Source of the DNA: Simmondsia chinensis
Lineage: Eukaryota > Streptophyta > Magnoliopsida > Caryophyllales > Simmondsiaceae
Assembly (NCBI GenBank): GCA_018398585.1
Contig: JAGTTD010000013.1
Location: 10,202,492-10,266,491 of the forward strand
DNA: 64,000 nt
Direction of reading: 5' to 3'
The number at the start of each line of letters is the position of its first letter. Positions within the stretch are counted from its first letter, which is position 1. Both the position numbers and the translations under genes were made by a program. Positions 1 to 10,523 of the stretch are shown in pieces. The notes beneath the pieces were generated by a model. The model saw only the letters and a list, made by a program, of their open reading frames with translations, ran no database searches and was not told the origin of the DNA.

Positions 1-2158
1 CCATTGGCGTCAAAATCGGTTTGCATTCGAGCATTCCAAATCTTTTCAACAAATCTTTGACATATTTCTGTTGATAGAGAAATATTCCTTCTTGTATGCG
101 ATCAACTTCTAGACCAAGAAAGTGTTTGAGCTGTCCAAGTTCCTTCGTCTGGAAACAAACTGATAAATTCTCCTTCGTCTGAAGACTTTCTACCTCATCA
201 TCACCGGTTATGATTAAATCATCCCCGTATACTATCACGATAGCTAACTTTCCTCCATTGGCTTTGACAAACAAGCTAGAATCTATAGGTGTTACTAAAT
301 AACCACTTTGTGTCAGAAATTCAGCAATCTTTCCATACCACGCCCTGGGTGCTTGTTTCAATCGGTAAAGTGCTTTCTGCAGCTTACGCACATGCTCAGC
401 GTGATCTTGGCTCTGAAATCCCATTGGTTGGATCATGTAGATCTCTCGATCTAGCTCTCCATGAAGAAAAGCATCCTTCACTTCCATCTACAATAAGTTC
501 CAGTCTTTGTTGGCTGCAAGCGCAACTAGAGCTCATATAATCGTAAGTTTCGCCACTGGACTAAATGTTTCATCATAGTCTAATCCGTACTACTGACTGA
601 AACCACGAGTTACCAACCAAGCCTTCTACCTCTCGATCGACCCATCTGGACGGCGCTTTATCTTGTAAACCCACTTACAGGATATGAGTTTCACATCTCT
701 TAGCTTTGGCACCAGATCCCAAGTCTGATTTTGCTCAAGTACAGCGATCTCTTCTTTCATAGCTATAATGCACTCAGAACTTTGCGATGCTTCTTTAAAC
801 ATCTTAGGTTCTGTTACAATTGCTTCTTTAACTATGGCTGCATTGGCGTATTTGGGATTTGGCCTTCGTATTCTTGTTGACCTTCGGAGTTGTGATTATG
901 GAGTTGATTCTTCCGTTTCACTAGGCCCACCTTCTTCATCTTGTTGTTGATACATCCCAGTTTGCTAAGGATTTCGAGTTACTCTTTGTTTAATATCATC
1001 GCCGTTTGGATCTCCTGGTTCATCTGAACTTGGTTAGAGTTGAACAGTATGCTACCCCATCTTCTCTTGTAGCTTGTCTCCAAATTCCCTCGAGTTTGGC
1101 AACACCTCCTTTTCTAGGGACCACCAAGAAGATGCTTCATCGAACACCACATTTCATGAAGTGTAACATCTTCCACTTGTAGGATCGTAACATTTCCACC
1201 CCTTTCTCTGGCTATTATATCCCACAAAGATACATCTAACAGCTTTCTCGTCAAACTTGCTCCATAAATGATCAGGAACAAATACGTAGCATACACAGCC
1301 AAATACTCGAAAGTAGCTAACTGTAGATTTCATGTTCCACAGTTTCTCAAAGGGTGAAACAAATCCTAACCTCGGTTGAGGAAGTATGTTGAAAACAAAG
1401 GCTGCAGTCTTCATTGCTTCAGCCCAAAACCTTCTCGGTACATTCTTTTCATGTAACATCCTTCGACAGATTTTTGCAAGATGCCGGTTCTTTCTCTCAG
1501 CTGCACCATTTTGTTACGGTGTGTTGGCACAAGTGTATTGATGGCATATCCAGCATTGCCATAGGTATTGAGAGAACTCGCTTGAGCTATATTCTCCCGG
1601 TTGTTTGTACGCAAGCAGCTGATTTTCTTCCCCACTTCTCTTTCAACTGTCCCCCTAAACTCTTTAAACTTTGAGAATGTGTCGGGTTTTTCTTTCACAA
1701 AGAAAACCCACACATACCTGGACAAGTCATCAATGAATGTCATCATGTACAGCATCATGCCAATTGATGGTTGCTTAGTGAACTAACTCTATTGGTTCCT
1801 TTACTTCAAACTTTGATTATTTGTATGACAGTTGGTGTGCTTTACCATACTGGCATTCCACACAGACCGTGTATGTTCTCACATCAAGCTGAGGAAGTCC
1901 CTTGAGCATCAACTTCTTCACCATCACACTTAGCTTGGAATAGCTAACATGGCCTAACTGCATGTGCCATAAATCTAATGTCTCGTTCTTTCTTATCTTG
2001 TCTACATATGTAGACTCTGCTGACATCACGTAGATTGACTCGAGCCACTATCCTTCCATTGTCGGCTTTTTTGAGATTTTGAGGTCACAGTATATCTTCA
2101 CATCTCGAGACATAGTGGCCTGATGATGTCAATTGACCCACGGATAGCAAATTTTTCT
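1..2158 (-). pseudogene. copia pol remnant (integrase and reverse transcriptase)
   Basis: The GAG-pre-integrase block (1817-2029) has the H and CX2C zinc ligands ([18 protein letters not shown]). The integrase core follows at 1411-1758 with [11 protein letters not shown], but the second catalytic aspartate is lost: the usual RTDNGGE reads RTNNRE. The integrase C-terminal RCIFVGY block is at 1154-1459. The reverse transcriptase ends the window: [13 protein letters not shown] lies near 320-365 and the catalytic motif reads VYGDD near 205-235 instead of the usual YVDD. Stops and frameshifts separate the pieces. Confidence 0.85.
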
Positions 2159-3329
2159 TCATTCCTGGAGCATGATAAACATCTTAAAGTGGCACCTAGT
2201 GTATCGAGGCGTAACTATCGTCTTACTGATGTGAGCTATCGGTAACCCGGAGTTGTCGGCTGTCACAACAACACGACTTCCCTTATGCTCAGACAGGTTT
2301 TGCAACTTTTGTTTATTACCTGTCATATGATTTGAGCAACCTGAGTCTACGATCCAGGGATTCTCGTTGTCAATCTGTTCCGGTGTTGTTACCGTGAGAG
2401 CTAATTCTTCTATCTCCGTAGCGAATGACACTTCATCATCCCAACCATCTTCATTATTCTCCTTAGAACTAGAAGTGGTAGCATTATTCTCAGTAGGCTT
2501 TTTCTTGGTCCAATAATCTTTCGCCATGTGGCTCATCTTTCCGTAGTTGTAACACTTACCATCGAACTTTCTACTATTACCATGATTCTTTGAAGCTCCC
2601 CCTGAACGAGAGCCTCCTTTTCCTTGATGACTTTTCACCTTGTCACCATCTTTTTTAGATTCATTACTGGTGTGCCACTTGAAACTACCGCTGCTTTTGT
2701 TGGTGTAGAGCGCTTCCTCCTCATCCTTCAATGAGATTCCTACCATTTTCTTAGCCATAGCTTCTTGATCTACAAGCAAATTTTGAAACTCAACAAGTGA
2801 TGGTTGTGTCGGCATTCTTGTACTGTGGCATTGAACCCTTAGTATTCGGGTGTCAAACCATGGATAATTATTTCTTTATCCTGGTTTCCCCAATAGGAGC
2901 TGTTGGATCTAACTCTAAAACGTCACGGCATATCGACTTCACCTTGTGAAAGTATTGGGCAATCGTCATGCCACATTGGGCCATTGATAGCAGCTCGTTC
3001 TCAAGAATTTGCAATATTGTATCATTCTTCTTTGAAAAGAGTGTAACAAAAGTATCCCATACTTCTTTCGACGTTTCGGCATCCCGAATGTGCTCCAACA
3101 TTTCTTCTTCGACTGTAGTCTTTAGGGCAAACATCGCTTTACCTACTTTGATCCTCCATTTTCGCAAAGCAACATTTATGTCATCTTCTGCCTACGCAAT
3201 GTCATTAATGCCGATAACTTCCCAAAGGTCTTGACCTTGTAGATAAGACTCCATGCATGTTAACCACGCATTGTAGTTTTTGTTGTTGAGCTTCTTGATC
3301 CCTCCAACCACTTGAAGATCACCCATCAT
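2159..3329 (-). pseudogene. copia gag-protease remnant
   Basis: The reading starts at a double ATG at 3324-3329 and shows the UBN2-type capsid region (2868-3320), with the pattern KLNNKNYNAW near its start and LWEVIG soon after. A TAG interrupts it around 3190-3200 and another stop lies near 2867. The zinc knuckle reads [14 protein letters not shown]: the second and last cysteines of the usual CX2CX4HX4C are replaced, so zinc binding is probably lost. The retropepsin motif [11 protein letters not shown] is intact at about 2330-2360. Gag would coat the element RNA in cytoplasmic particles. Non-functional as it stands. Confidence 0.85.
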
Positions 3330-3450
3330 GCCGGCAAGATTTCGACTATACTGAACAAGCCTAACTAACAAACTTGCAGAGTACCAAACTCCTCACGACT
3401 CAAGATAGCTCACCAAGACCGATCCCTGATCGTCCCGCTCTGATACTAAT

Positions 3451-3962
3451 TGTTGAGAAAAAAAATTTAGGGTACACAACTCTAATTTTACCACTCAAAG
3501 AAGAAATTTACTCAATAATGGAGACATAACAAAATACTTATATTAAATTGAAAATTTACAAAAGAAAGCTCAATTTGCACAAACACTCAATGCTCAGAAG
3601 ACTACACAACTATAAGACTTCTAGTCTTATTATTTGTTTTTTTCCTTCCTTTCTCAATGATATCCAAAGCTTGGGGCTGGGGTATTTATAATTAATTAGA
3701 GGAAATAGACACCACATATTAAAATAGTCTAATTAAATTTAAGCCACACATTTTGCTAGTGCATTACATGTTGGAACACACTATGTGATTAATTATCACC
3801 ACAAAGGACTTACCTAACTCAATAATGCATTAGTAATACCGAAAAATCATATCTCCACAATTGTTGAGAACTTTCTACGGACTTGGGTCAAGATGGGCTG
3901 GACTATTATTTTACCTTCGGCTTGATAATTTGGACATTGGGCTGGTGTTGTTTATTTCAACA
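3451..3962 (-). repeat. 5' LTR of the first copia element
   Basis: This 512-bp segment begins TGTTGAG and ends TTTCAACA, giving the TG...CA ends with short inverted repeats expected of an LTR. It lies directly against the PBS. It holds a TATTTATA-like box near 3685-3695 on the complementary strand. Its partner LTR is outside the window, so no identity can be given. Confidence 0.85.
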
Positions 3963-5032
3963 TTTAGTACCTCACTAGACATTAATATAAACCTCCTACA
4001 TTTCATTTAAAAATATAATTTTCTAGCTTTTGTATAAAACTAAAAAATTCCTAATTTTTAATTTAATATAAAGCTCCTACCTTTCGTCTAAAAACATAAA
4101 TTCCTGTATTTTGTATGAAACTAAAATATTTCTAATTTTTAATTTTATAGAATTTTTTAGTTTTAAATTTATTATTCTAATTTTTATTAAAGTTAAACAA
4201 TATTATTATATTTTTTCAATTTATTTTTATAATTTAATTTAAATTTTTAAATTTTGTTTATTTTTTAATTCTAAATTTATAATATCTAAGGGGTGAGTAG
4301 TATTTAGTAACAAAGTTTGGGAGGGTGAGTTGTGTGTAATAACAAAGTTCAGGGGCCATTTTATAAAATTAAAAGTGCAAGGAGTGTGTTGTGTTTAATT
4401 ATATAATTTAAGTGGCTATAAAATGAAATTAAAAGTGCAGGGGGTATGTTGTGTTTAATTACAAAGTTCAAGGGGCTACTTTTTAAAATTGAAAGTGAAG
4501 GAGGTGTGTTATGTTTAATTGCAAAGTTTAGAAGCTATTTTATAATATTGAAAGTGCAGGGGATGTGTTATAGTTAATTGCAAAGTTCAGGGGATCTTAC
4601 TATATTTTGTCCTAAATAAATACCTTTTTCACTTATTGAGTAAGAAAAATACACATGTTTAAGACTTGGTAAGTTGGTTCTACACAATGGATATGTTTGT
4701 TGAGCCTAGTTAGTGTGGATCATAATTGCTTTTGAGATTCTAATATGCTCTAGTCTACACTAGTATTTTAGTAATTATTGTAGCGGTGTGGAGCAGTATA
4801 TTTGGAAATGACCAAACTCCACTCAATAAAAAAATGTTTATCTTGAATTTCTTTAATAATGGGAGCTAACTACATTGAAATCTTCTAAAAAATTTTGTGT
4901 GCATCTTCTTTGAAGAATAGAGATGGAGGAAAAAAAAAAAAAAAAAGGGATAAGCACCTTTTGTATTCTTTCTTTATTTGCATAACGGTTCCATTAGGTT
5001 TTGTAATGTTTAGATTGACTATGATTTAAAAA
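3963..5032. other. AT-rich intergenic stretch, no gene
   Basis: No coding region is visible. It is strongly AT-rich to 4280, then carries a degenerate tandem repeat (separate entry), then ordinary AT-rich DNA with an A-run near 4929-4946. Confidence 0.7.
4286..4600. repeat. degenerate ~60-bp tandem repeat
   Basis: About five units share the order 'AAATTGAAAGTGCAGGG', 'GTGTGTTGTGTTTAATT' and 'GCAAAGTTCAGGGG'. The phrase AAATTAAAAGTGCA recurs near 4367 and 4427, giving a period close to 60 bp. Units differ at many sites. The wording resembles sub-repeats in terminal regions of plant MULE-type elements, but I see no matching inverted partner here. Confidence 0.75.
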
Positions 5033-5530
5033 TGTGCAGAAATAAACAATTCTCTCAATATGCAATCGAATCAAATACCACGACAATAGCGAGAGATAAA
5101 TGGACTAAAAGAGAAATGAAACAATCAACACAATGATTTACATGGAAACCCCTTTACAATCGAAAGGGGAGAAAACCACGGGCGAAGATCGGAGCTTTTA
5201 TTATTGAATCAAAAGAAGAAGAATTACAATGTTTTCTCTCACACTCAATTTTGTATTGTGGCGGCGCCGCTGGGGGAAAACCTCACTTTTAGAATTGGAT
5301 ACCGGATGACGTAACCCTATGTCTATATTTATAGGCGCTGGAAAATCGCACTTCCCGATCGATCGTGGGGTCCCGATCGATTAGTACTTCACCGATCGAT
5401 CGGCTTGCTCACTGGAGGCATCCTGCTTTTACGTAACTTTCCCAATCGATCGAGCTCCACCCCAATCGATCGGCCTCCTCACGGCTTCGCTTCTTTAAAT
5501 ACCAAGTAATTTTGAGACATTTTCCTAACA
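5033..5530 (-). repeat. 3' LTR of Tnt1-like element
   Basis: It begins TGTGCAGA and ends CCTAACA on the plus strand, hence TGTTAGG...TGCACA in element sense. It contains a cluster of GATCGATCG motifs between 5355 and 5485 and a CTATATTTATAGG box (5325-5337) that could serve as the TATA box when read as its reverse complement. Same length as its partner at 9581-10078. Confidence 0.95.
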
Positions 5531-5617
5531 AATCTCCACCTTGGCTCAAAATTAACATCAACAATAAAACAACTTCACCTTCTCCACAAACGCCTCCTCA
5601 ACCGGGGCTAACATACA

Positions 5618-8609
5618 TCAAACTGAAAGACCCACCAAATTCAAGCAATGCTCGAATTTGCTCCTTGGTAGAACTTTAGTGAACATATTAGCTGGTTTGT
5701 CTTCTGTCCCAATCTTCTTCAACTCCACCTTCCGCTCGTCAATCAGATCTCTAATAAAATGATGCTTAATACCTATATGCTTCGTTCTGTCATGATGTGA
5801 CATCTGATCTTTCTCTAGGTGAATGGCAGACTGACTATTACAGTAGACTCTAACTGTGCCCTACTCGACACTGATTTCACTTATCAAACCTCTCAACTAG
5901 ACAGCTTCTTTGAATGCTTCTGTTACTGCCATATACTTGGCCTTGGTAGTATGTAACAGGCTGTAAACACGCTCTCCAGCTGATAGTTGTGTCACCCAAA
6001 CAAAACATATTCCCTGATGTGGACTTCCTCTTATCGAGGTCTCCGCCATAATCGTACTCTACATACCCAACCAAACAACACTTACTTTTCCCATATTCCA
6101 AACACAAATCAGAAGTTCCACGAAGATACCTAAGAATCCACTTCACTACATGCTAATGCTCTTTACTCGGATTCTCCATGTACCTACTAACTCCGCTAAC
6201 TGCAAAAGAAATATCTGGACGCGTACAAACCATTGCATACACAATACTGCCCACTACACTAGAGTAGGGAATCTGAGACATGCACCTAACATCCTCCTCA
6301 GTCTGAGGCGAATCTAGTGCTGAAAATTTGAAATGAGCTGCTAAGGGCATGCTAACTGGGTTAGCATCCTTCATATGAAACATGTCTAACACCTTCTCAA
6401 TAAACTTCTCCTGAGACGAGTATAATTTTCCAACTTTTCGGTCTCTACGAATCTCCGGGCCTAAGATCTTCTTAGCTGCTCCAAGATCTTTCATCTCAAA
6501 CTCACTCTTTAACAAAGATTTCAAATCATCAACATCTTTCATGTCTCGTGTTACAATTAACATATCATCAATGTACAAAACCAAATAAACAAAGCCTGAA
6601 TCAGTCTTTCTGAAGTACACACAACTATCGTACTTAATCTTAATGTACCCATGACCTGTCATGAACTGATCAAATCTCCTATACCACTACCCAGGAGATT
6701 GCTTCAAACCATACAAAGACTTTTTAAGCAAACACACATGATCTTCTTTTCCTTCTACAACAAAACCCTCGGGTTGATGCATAAAGATAATCTCTTCTTG
6801 TTCACCATGCAAGAATGCAGTTTTTACATCTAACTGCTCAAGCTCTAAGTCATGCATGGCAACCAAAGACAATAATGCACGAATCGAAGTATCTCTAAAT
6901 ACAGGTAAAAATATGTCATGAAAATCAACACCCTGTACCTGACTATAGCCTTTAGCTACCAAACGTGCCTTGTATCTTGCATCTTCAACTCCAGGAATGC
7001 CCTCTTTTCTTTTGAAGACCCATTTGCAACCAATCAGTATTTTTTTCAATTTGAGGCTTCACCAGTTCCCAAGTCTGATTCTTATGAAGAGACTGCATCG
7101 CTTCATTCATAGCAACAAGCCACTTCTCAGCATCTGATCTTGATACAGCCTCTGAATAAGAAGTCAGCTCACTATCATCTAACGACTCAGCAGTAGTGAG
7201 GGCATAGGCAATCATCTTCTCATACCCATATCTCTTAGGAGGCCTGATTTGACGCCTCAGTCTACCACCAGCTATAGTATTATTCTCCACTTGCTGACCT
7301 ATTTCTACATTATCAGTAACAGCATCAGAAACTCGTACCTATGGTGCTGGAATACTCCCTAGCTGAACAACCTGCTGATCTGACTGTATCTTTGTAACAT
7401 CAGGTGTCTCAACCTGAACTGTATCTCTATCAATGGAGGGTGTGTGTGGCGGATTAAGTAGAGCAGACGCATCAAAAGTAACATCTCTACTAGTCAAAAA
7501 CTTCTGAGCACTTGGATCCCATAATCTATATCCCTTCACAGCTGACGAATAACCAAGAAAGATGCATTTCTTGCCCTAGGCTCCAGCTTTCCATCATTAA
7601 CATATGCATATGTAGGACAACCAAAAACTTTAATCTGAGAATAATCAGAAGTAGAACCAGACCATACCTCTTTAGGTGTCTTCATCTGTAATGAAGATTA
7701 CGGTGTCTTGTTCACAAGGTAGCAAGCCATGCTAACTGCTTCTGCCCACCATTCTCTTTTCAAACATGCATTTGAAAGCATACATTGAGCCTTCTCAAAT
7801 AATGTCCTGTTCAATCTTTCAGCCACTTCATTTTGCTGAGGTCGACCTATACATGTCCTGTGTCTGATTATACCCTAATCTTCACAAAATCTAGTGAAGT
7901 CACCTTCAACAAACTCAAGACCATTATCAGTCCTTAACCTCTTGATCGGCTTCCCTGTCTGTTTTTTAAGCAAAATCTTCCATTTCTTGAAGACATCATA
8001 CACTTCATTTTTCTGCTTCAGAAAATAGACCCAAATTTTACGTGAGTAATCATCAGTAAATGTTAGAAGATACCTGGGCCCACCCTTAGAAGCCACTCCG
8101 GAAGGTCCCCACAGATCAGAATGTATGTAATCTAACGTTCCCTTTGTCTGATGCACTGCTGACTTGAAACTGACTCTTTTCTGCTTCCCATACACACAGT
8201 GCTCACAGAATTCCATCAGTCCTGTTGACTGACCACAGAGCAGTCCCCTCTTACTTAGCTCAGACAATGCCTTATCACCAATGTGACTAATTCTCATGTG
8301 CCACAGTCTTGTGATCTCTGCATTTGTCATAACAGATGTGGAAACAGTCACGGTTCTACCTGCAAGCTCATACAAAGTACCAACCCTATTTCTTTTCATC
8401 ACAACTAAAGCAGCCTTACTGACCCGCATGACTCCAACTTCAGCAGTGTGCTTGTACCCACTAGACTCAAGGGTACCTAAAGAAGTCAAGTTCTTTTTCA
8501 ACTCCGGGACGTGACGTACATCACTCAAGGTTCTAATAGCCCCATCAAACATCCTCACAAGGTCTGTTCCAATCCCCACTACCTTACACGCAGCATCGTT
8601 ACCCATCAA
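5618..8609 (-). pseudogene. Tnt1-like pol (integrase, reverse transcriptase, RNase H), broken
   Basis: GAG-pre-integrase and integrase lie at 7875-8609, with CEHCVYGKQ, IHSDLWGPS, FTDDYSRKIWVYF and RTDNGLEF, so the catalytic aspartates are present. The integrase-RT linker is at 6985-7560. RT spans 6153-7049 with QLDVKTAFLHG, SLYGLKQSPG and the catalytic VLYIDD. RNase H spans 5618-6146; the last block carries KHIGIKHHFIRD and a standard copia C-terminus. Stops near 6150, 6684, 7336 and 7872 and a frameshift divide what should be one polyprotein. Confidence 0.9.
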
Positions 8610-9544
8610 GACAACTCCACCCTATATAGACTTATACGTGGAGAACCAGTCTCTATTTGGAGTAACGTGATATGAATAACCCGAATCCATGACCCACTTA
8701 TCCTTGGGCCTGGACTGAGAATCAGCAACTAATAGAAACTCCTCTTCACTATCATCTTCTACAACACTAGCCTCAGCGGACTTATCTTTGCCCTGGTCAC
8801 CCCTGCTACCCTCTTTCAATTTATTCTTATATTTGTAACAGTCTTTCTTTATGTGCCCTTTCTTGTGACAATAATGGCACGTCAGGTTCTTATGTCTAGA
8901 TTTAGACTTAGACTTTTTTCCACCACTGGATCCCCTATGTTCTAGTCTACCTCCCACATGCAAACCACTGCCTGAGTCATTCACCGAGTTAGATAACTCC
9001 CTATCTACCCGTTCTTTACTCACAAGGTTTCTTTTCACCTCATCAACAGTAATGGTCGGCCTACCCCCGTATATCATGCTTTCTACGAAGCCCTTATACG
9101 AATTAGAGAGCGAACACAGTTATAACATAGCTTGATCCTCGTTCTTAGGGACATCATCCAATTCCTTTAATTCTTGTATAATAGAGGTAAACTCGCTAAG
9201 ATAGTTTTTACGAGATGTACCTTCTGTCATATGGAAAGTGAACAACCGATGCTTCACTGCGAGTTTGTTGGAGAGTGACTTGTGGCAAAACATGTCTAGC
9301 AATTTCTCCCATAACTCATTTGCGGTTTTCATCTCCAAGACCTTCGACAGAACATCATCAACCAAACACATATGTTCAACTCTTCCCATTGTGCCTAGGT
9401 CATAGTCTCGAGTTTCTTCTCTTTCCCCTCCAGTGCTTTCTTCAAGCCGTTCTGAGTTAGGAGTCCTTTCACACGGACTTGTCATCAGCTAAAGCTTCCC
9501 TGACCATTGAACTTCTCTGCCTCAGTCTTAATACCTGATGCCAT
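8610..9544 (-). pseudogene. Tnt1-like gag-protease, broken
   Basis: The probable start is the ATG at 9542-9544 (MASGIKTEAEKFNG). A frame disruption follows about 19 codons in, near 9487. The capsid region is at 9120-9485. The zinc knuckle CHYCHKKGHIKKDC at about 8840-8885 is intact. The protease motif reads VMDSGYSYHVT at about 8660-8695. A stop near 9118 interrupts the frame. Confidence 0.88.
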
Positions 9545-9580
9545 TGTATCAATTCGAAGAACCAGGCTCTAATACCAATT

Positions 9581-10078
9581 TGTGCGGAATTAAACAATTC
9601 TCCCGGTATGCAATCAAATCAAATATCACGACAATAACGAGAAATAAATGGACTAAAAGAGAAACGAAACAATCGACACAATGATTTATGTGGAAACCCC
9701 TTTACAATCGAAAGGGGAGAAACCACGGCCAAAGATCGGAGCTTTTATTATTGAATCAAAAGAAGAAGAATTACAATATTTTCTCTCACACTCAATTTTA
9801 TATTGTGGCAGAGCGGCTGGGGGAAAAACCACTCTTTTAGAATTGGATACCGAATGACGTAACCCTACGTCCATATTTATAGGCGCAGGGAAATCGCACT
9901 TTCCAATCGATCGGGACCCCCCGATCGATCGATACTTCATCGATCGATTGGCTTGCTCACTGGAGGCGTCCTGCTTTTACGTAACTTTCCCGATCGATCA
10001 AGCTCCACCCCAATCGATCAGTCTCCTCACGGCTTCTCTTCTTTAAATACCAAGTAATTTTGAGACATTTTCCTAACA
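9581..10078 (-). repeat. 5' LTR of Tnt1-like element
   Basis: 498 bp, TGTGCGGAA to CCTAACA on the plus strand, lying directly beside the PBS. It carries the same GATCGATCG cluster as its partner, with single-base differences in several of the motifs. Confidence 0.95.
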
Positions 10079-10508
10079 AAAAAAATATTGAACATTATAG
10101 CACTAATGAGATAAAGCGCCACAATCAATCTAACCTCCATAGTGAGTTGATGTCAAGAACATTCATAAGATGTTTGTCTACAGGACATACAAAGCAAAAG
10201 AAGGCAACACATTAAAATTCATTTATTAATGGGATTTGGGTTTCAGTATTAGGTGCAATGCAATCTTCTCCTCCTTTGAACCACTACCTATAACTTGATG
10301 ATTCTCCTGAGAATCGTAATGCATTGGTTTTGGCAATTTTGGATGTTGTTGAGATTTGTAAATTGGCAAAGTTAAAATAGAGGAATTTATCATTATAGTT
10401 GTCTTGAGTTATATGATGAAGTGGTGCTAATTCAATGATTACCATTGACTAGTCTCTTTAATTTAATTAGTGCTTTATCTAAGAGATTATATTGATATTG
10501 CAAAGCTA
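10079..10508. other. intergenic, nothing recognised
   Basis: After the AAAAA target duplication there is AT-rich DNA with no convincing coding frame, RNA gene or repeat boundary until the LINE target duplication at 10509. Confidence 0.6.
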
Positions 10509-10523
10509 ATCAAAGGAGACAAG

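Larger units (their letters stand above)
1..3962 (-). mobile_element. Ty1/copia LTR retrotransposon, truncated by window edge
   Basis: Reading on the minus strand the order is LTR (3451-3962), primer-binding site, gag, protease, integrase and reverse transcriptase, which is the copia order. The PBS lies next to the LTR at 3437-3450; its reverse complement contains GTATCAGAGC, matching the 3' end of initiator tRNA-Met. The 3' part (end of RT, RNase H, second LTR) lies left of base 1. Several in-frame stops and catalytic changes show it is dead. Its gag and integrase resemble those of the element at 47902-53142, so both belong to one lineage, probably Tork/Tnt1-like. Confidence 0.9.
5033..10078 (-). 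mobile_element. complete Tnt1-like Ty1/copia retrotransposon
   Basis: Two 498-bp LTRs bound a minus-strand gag-pol. The target duplication is AAAAA on both sides (5028-5032 and 10079-10083). The PBS at 9564-9580 reads, in element sense, AATTGGTATTAGAGC, close to tRNA-Met. The polypurine tract is at 5531-5545 (AGGTGGAGATT in element sense), right against the 3' LTR. Protein order is gag, zinc knuckle, protease, integrase, RT, RNase H. By eye the LTRs differ at several percent of sites, many of them C-to-T or G-to-A, as expected of a methylated old insertion. Confidence 0.95.

Noticed and set aside
4286..4600. CRISPR-like array
   Set aside because: Units are contiguous and diverged with no unique spacers, and the window is a plant nuclear genome.
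9686..9940. 84-codon minus-strand frame
   Set aside because: Lies wholly inside an LTR and has no similarity to a protein I know.
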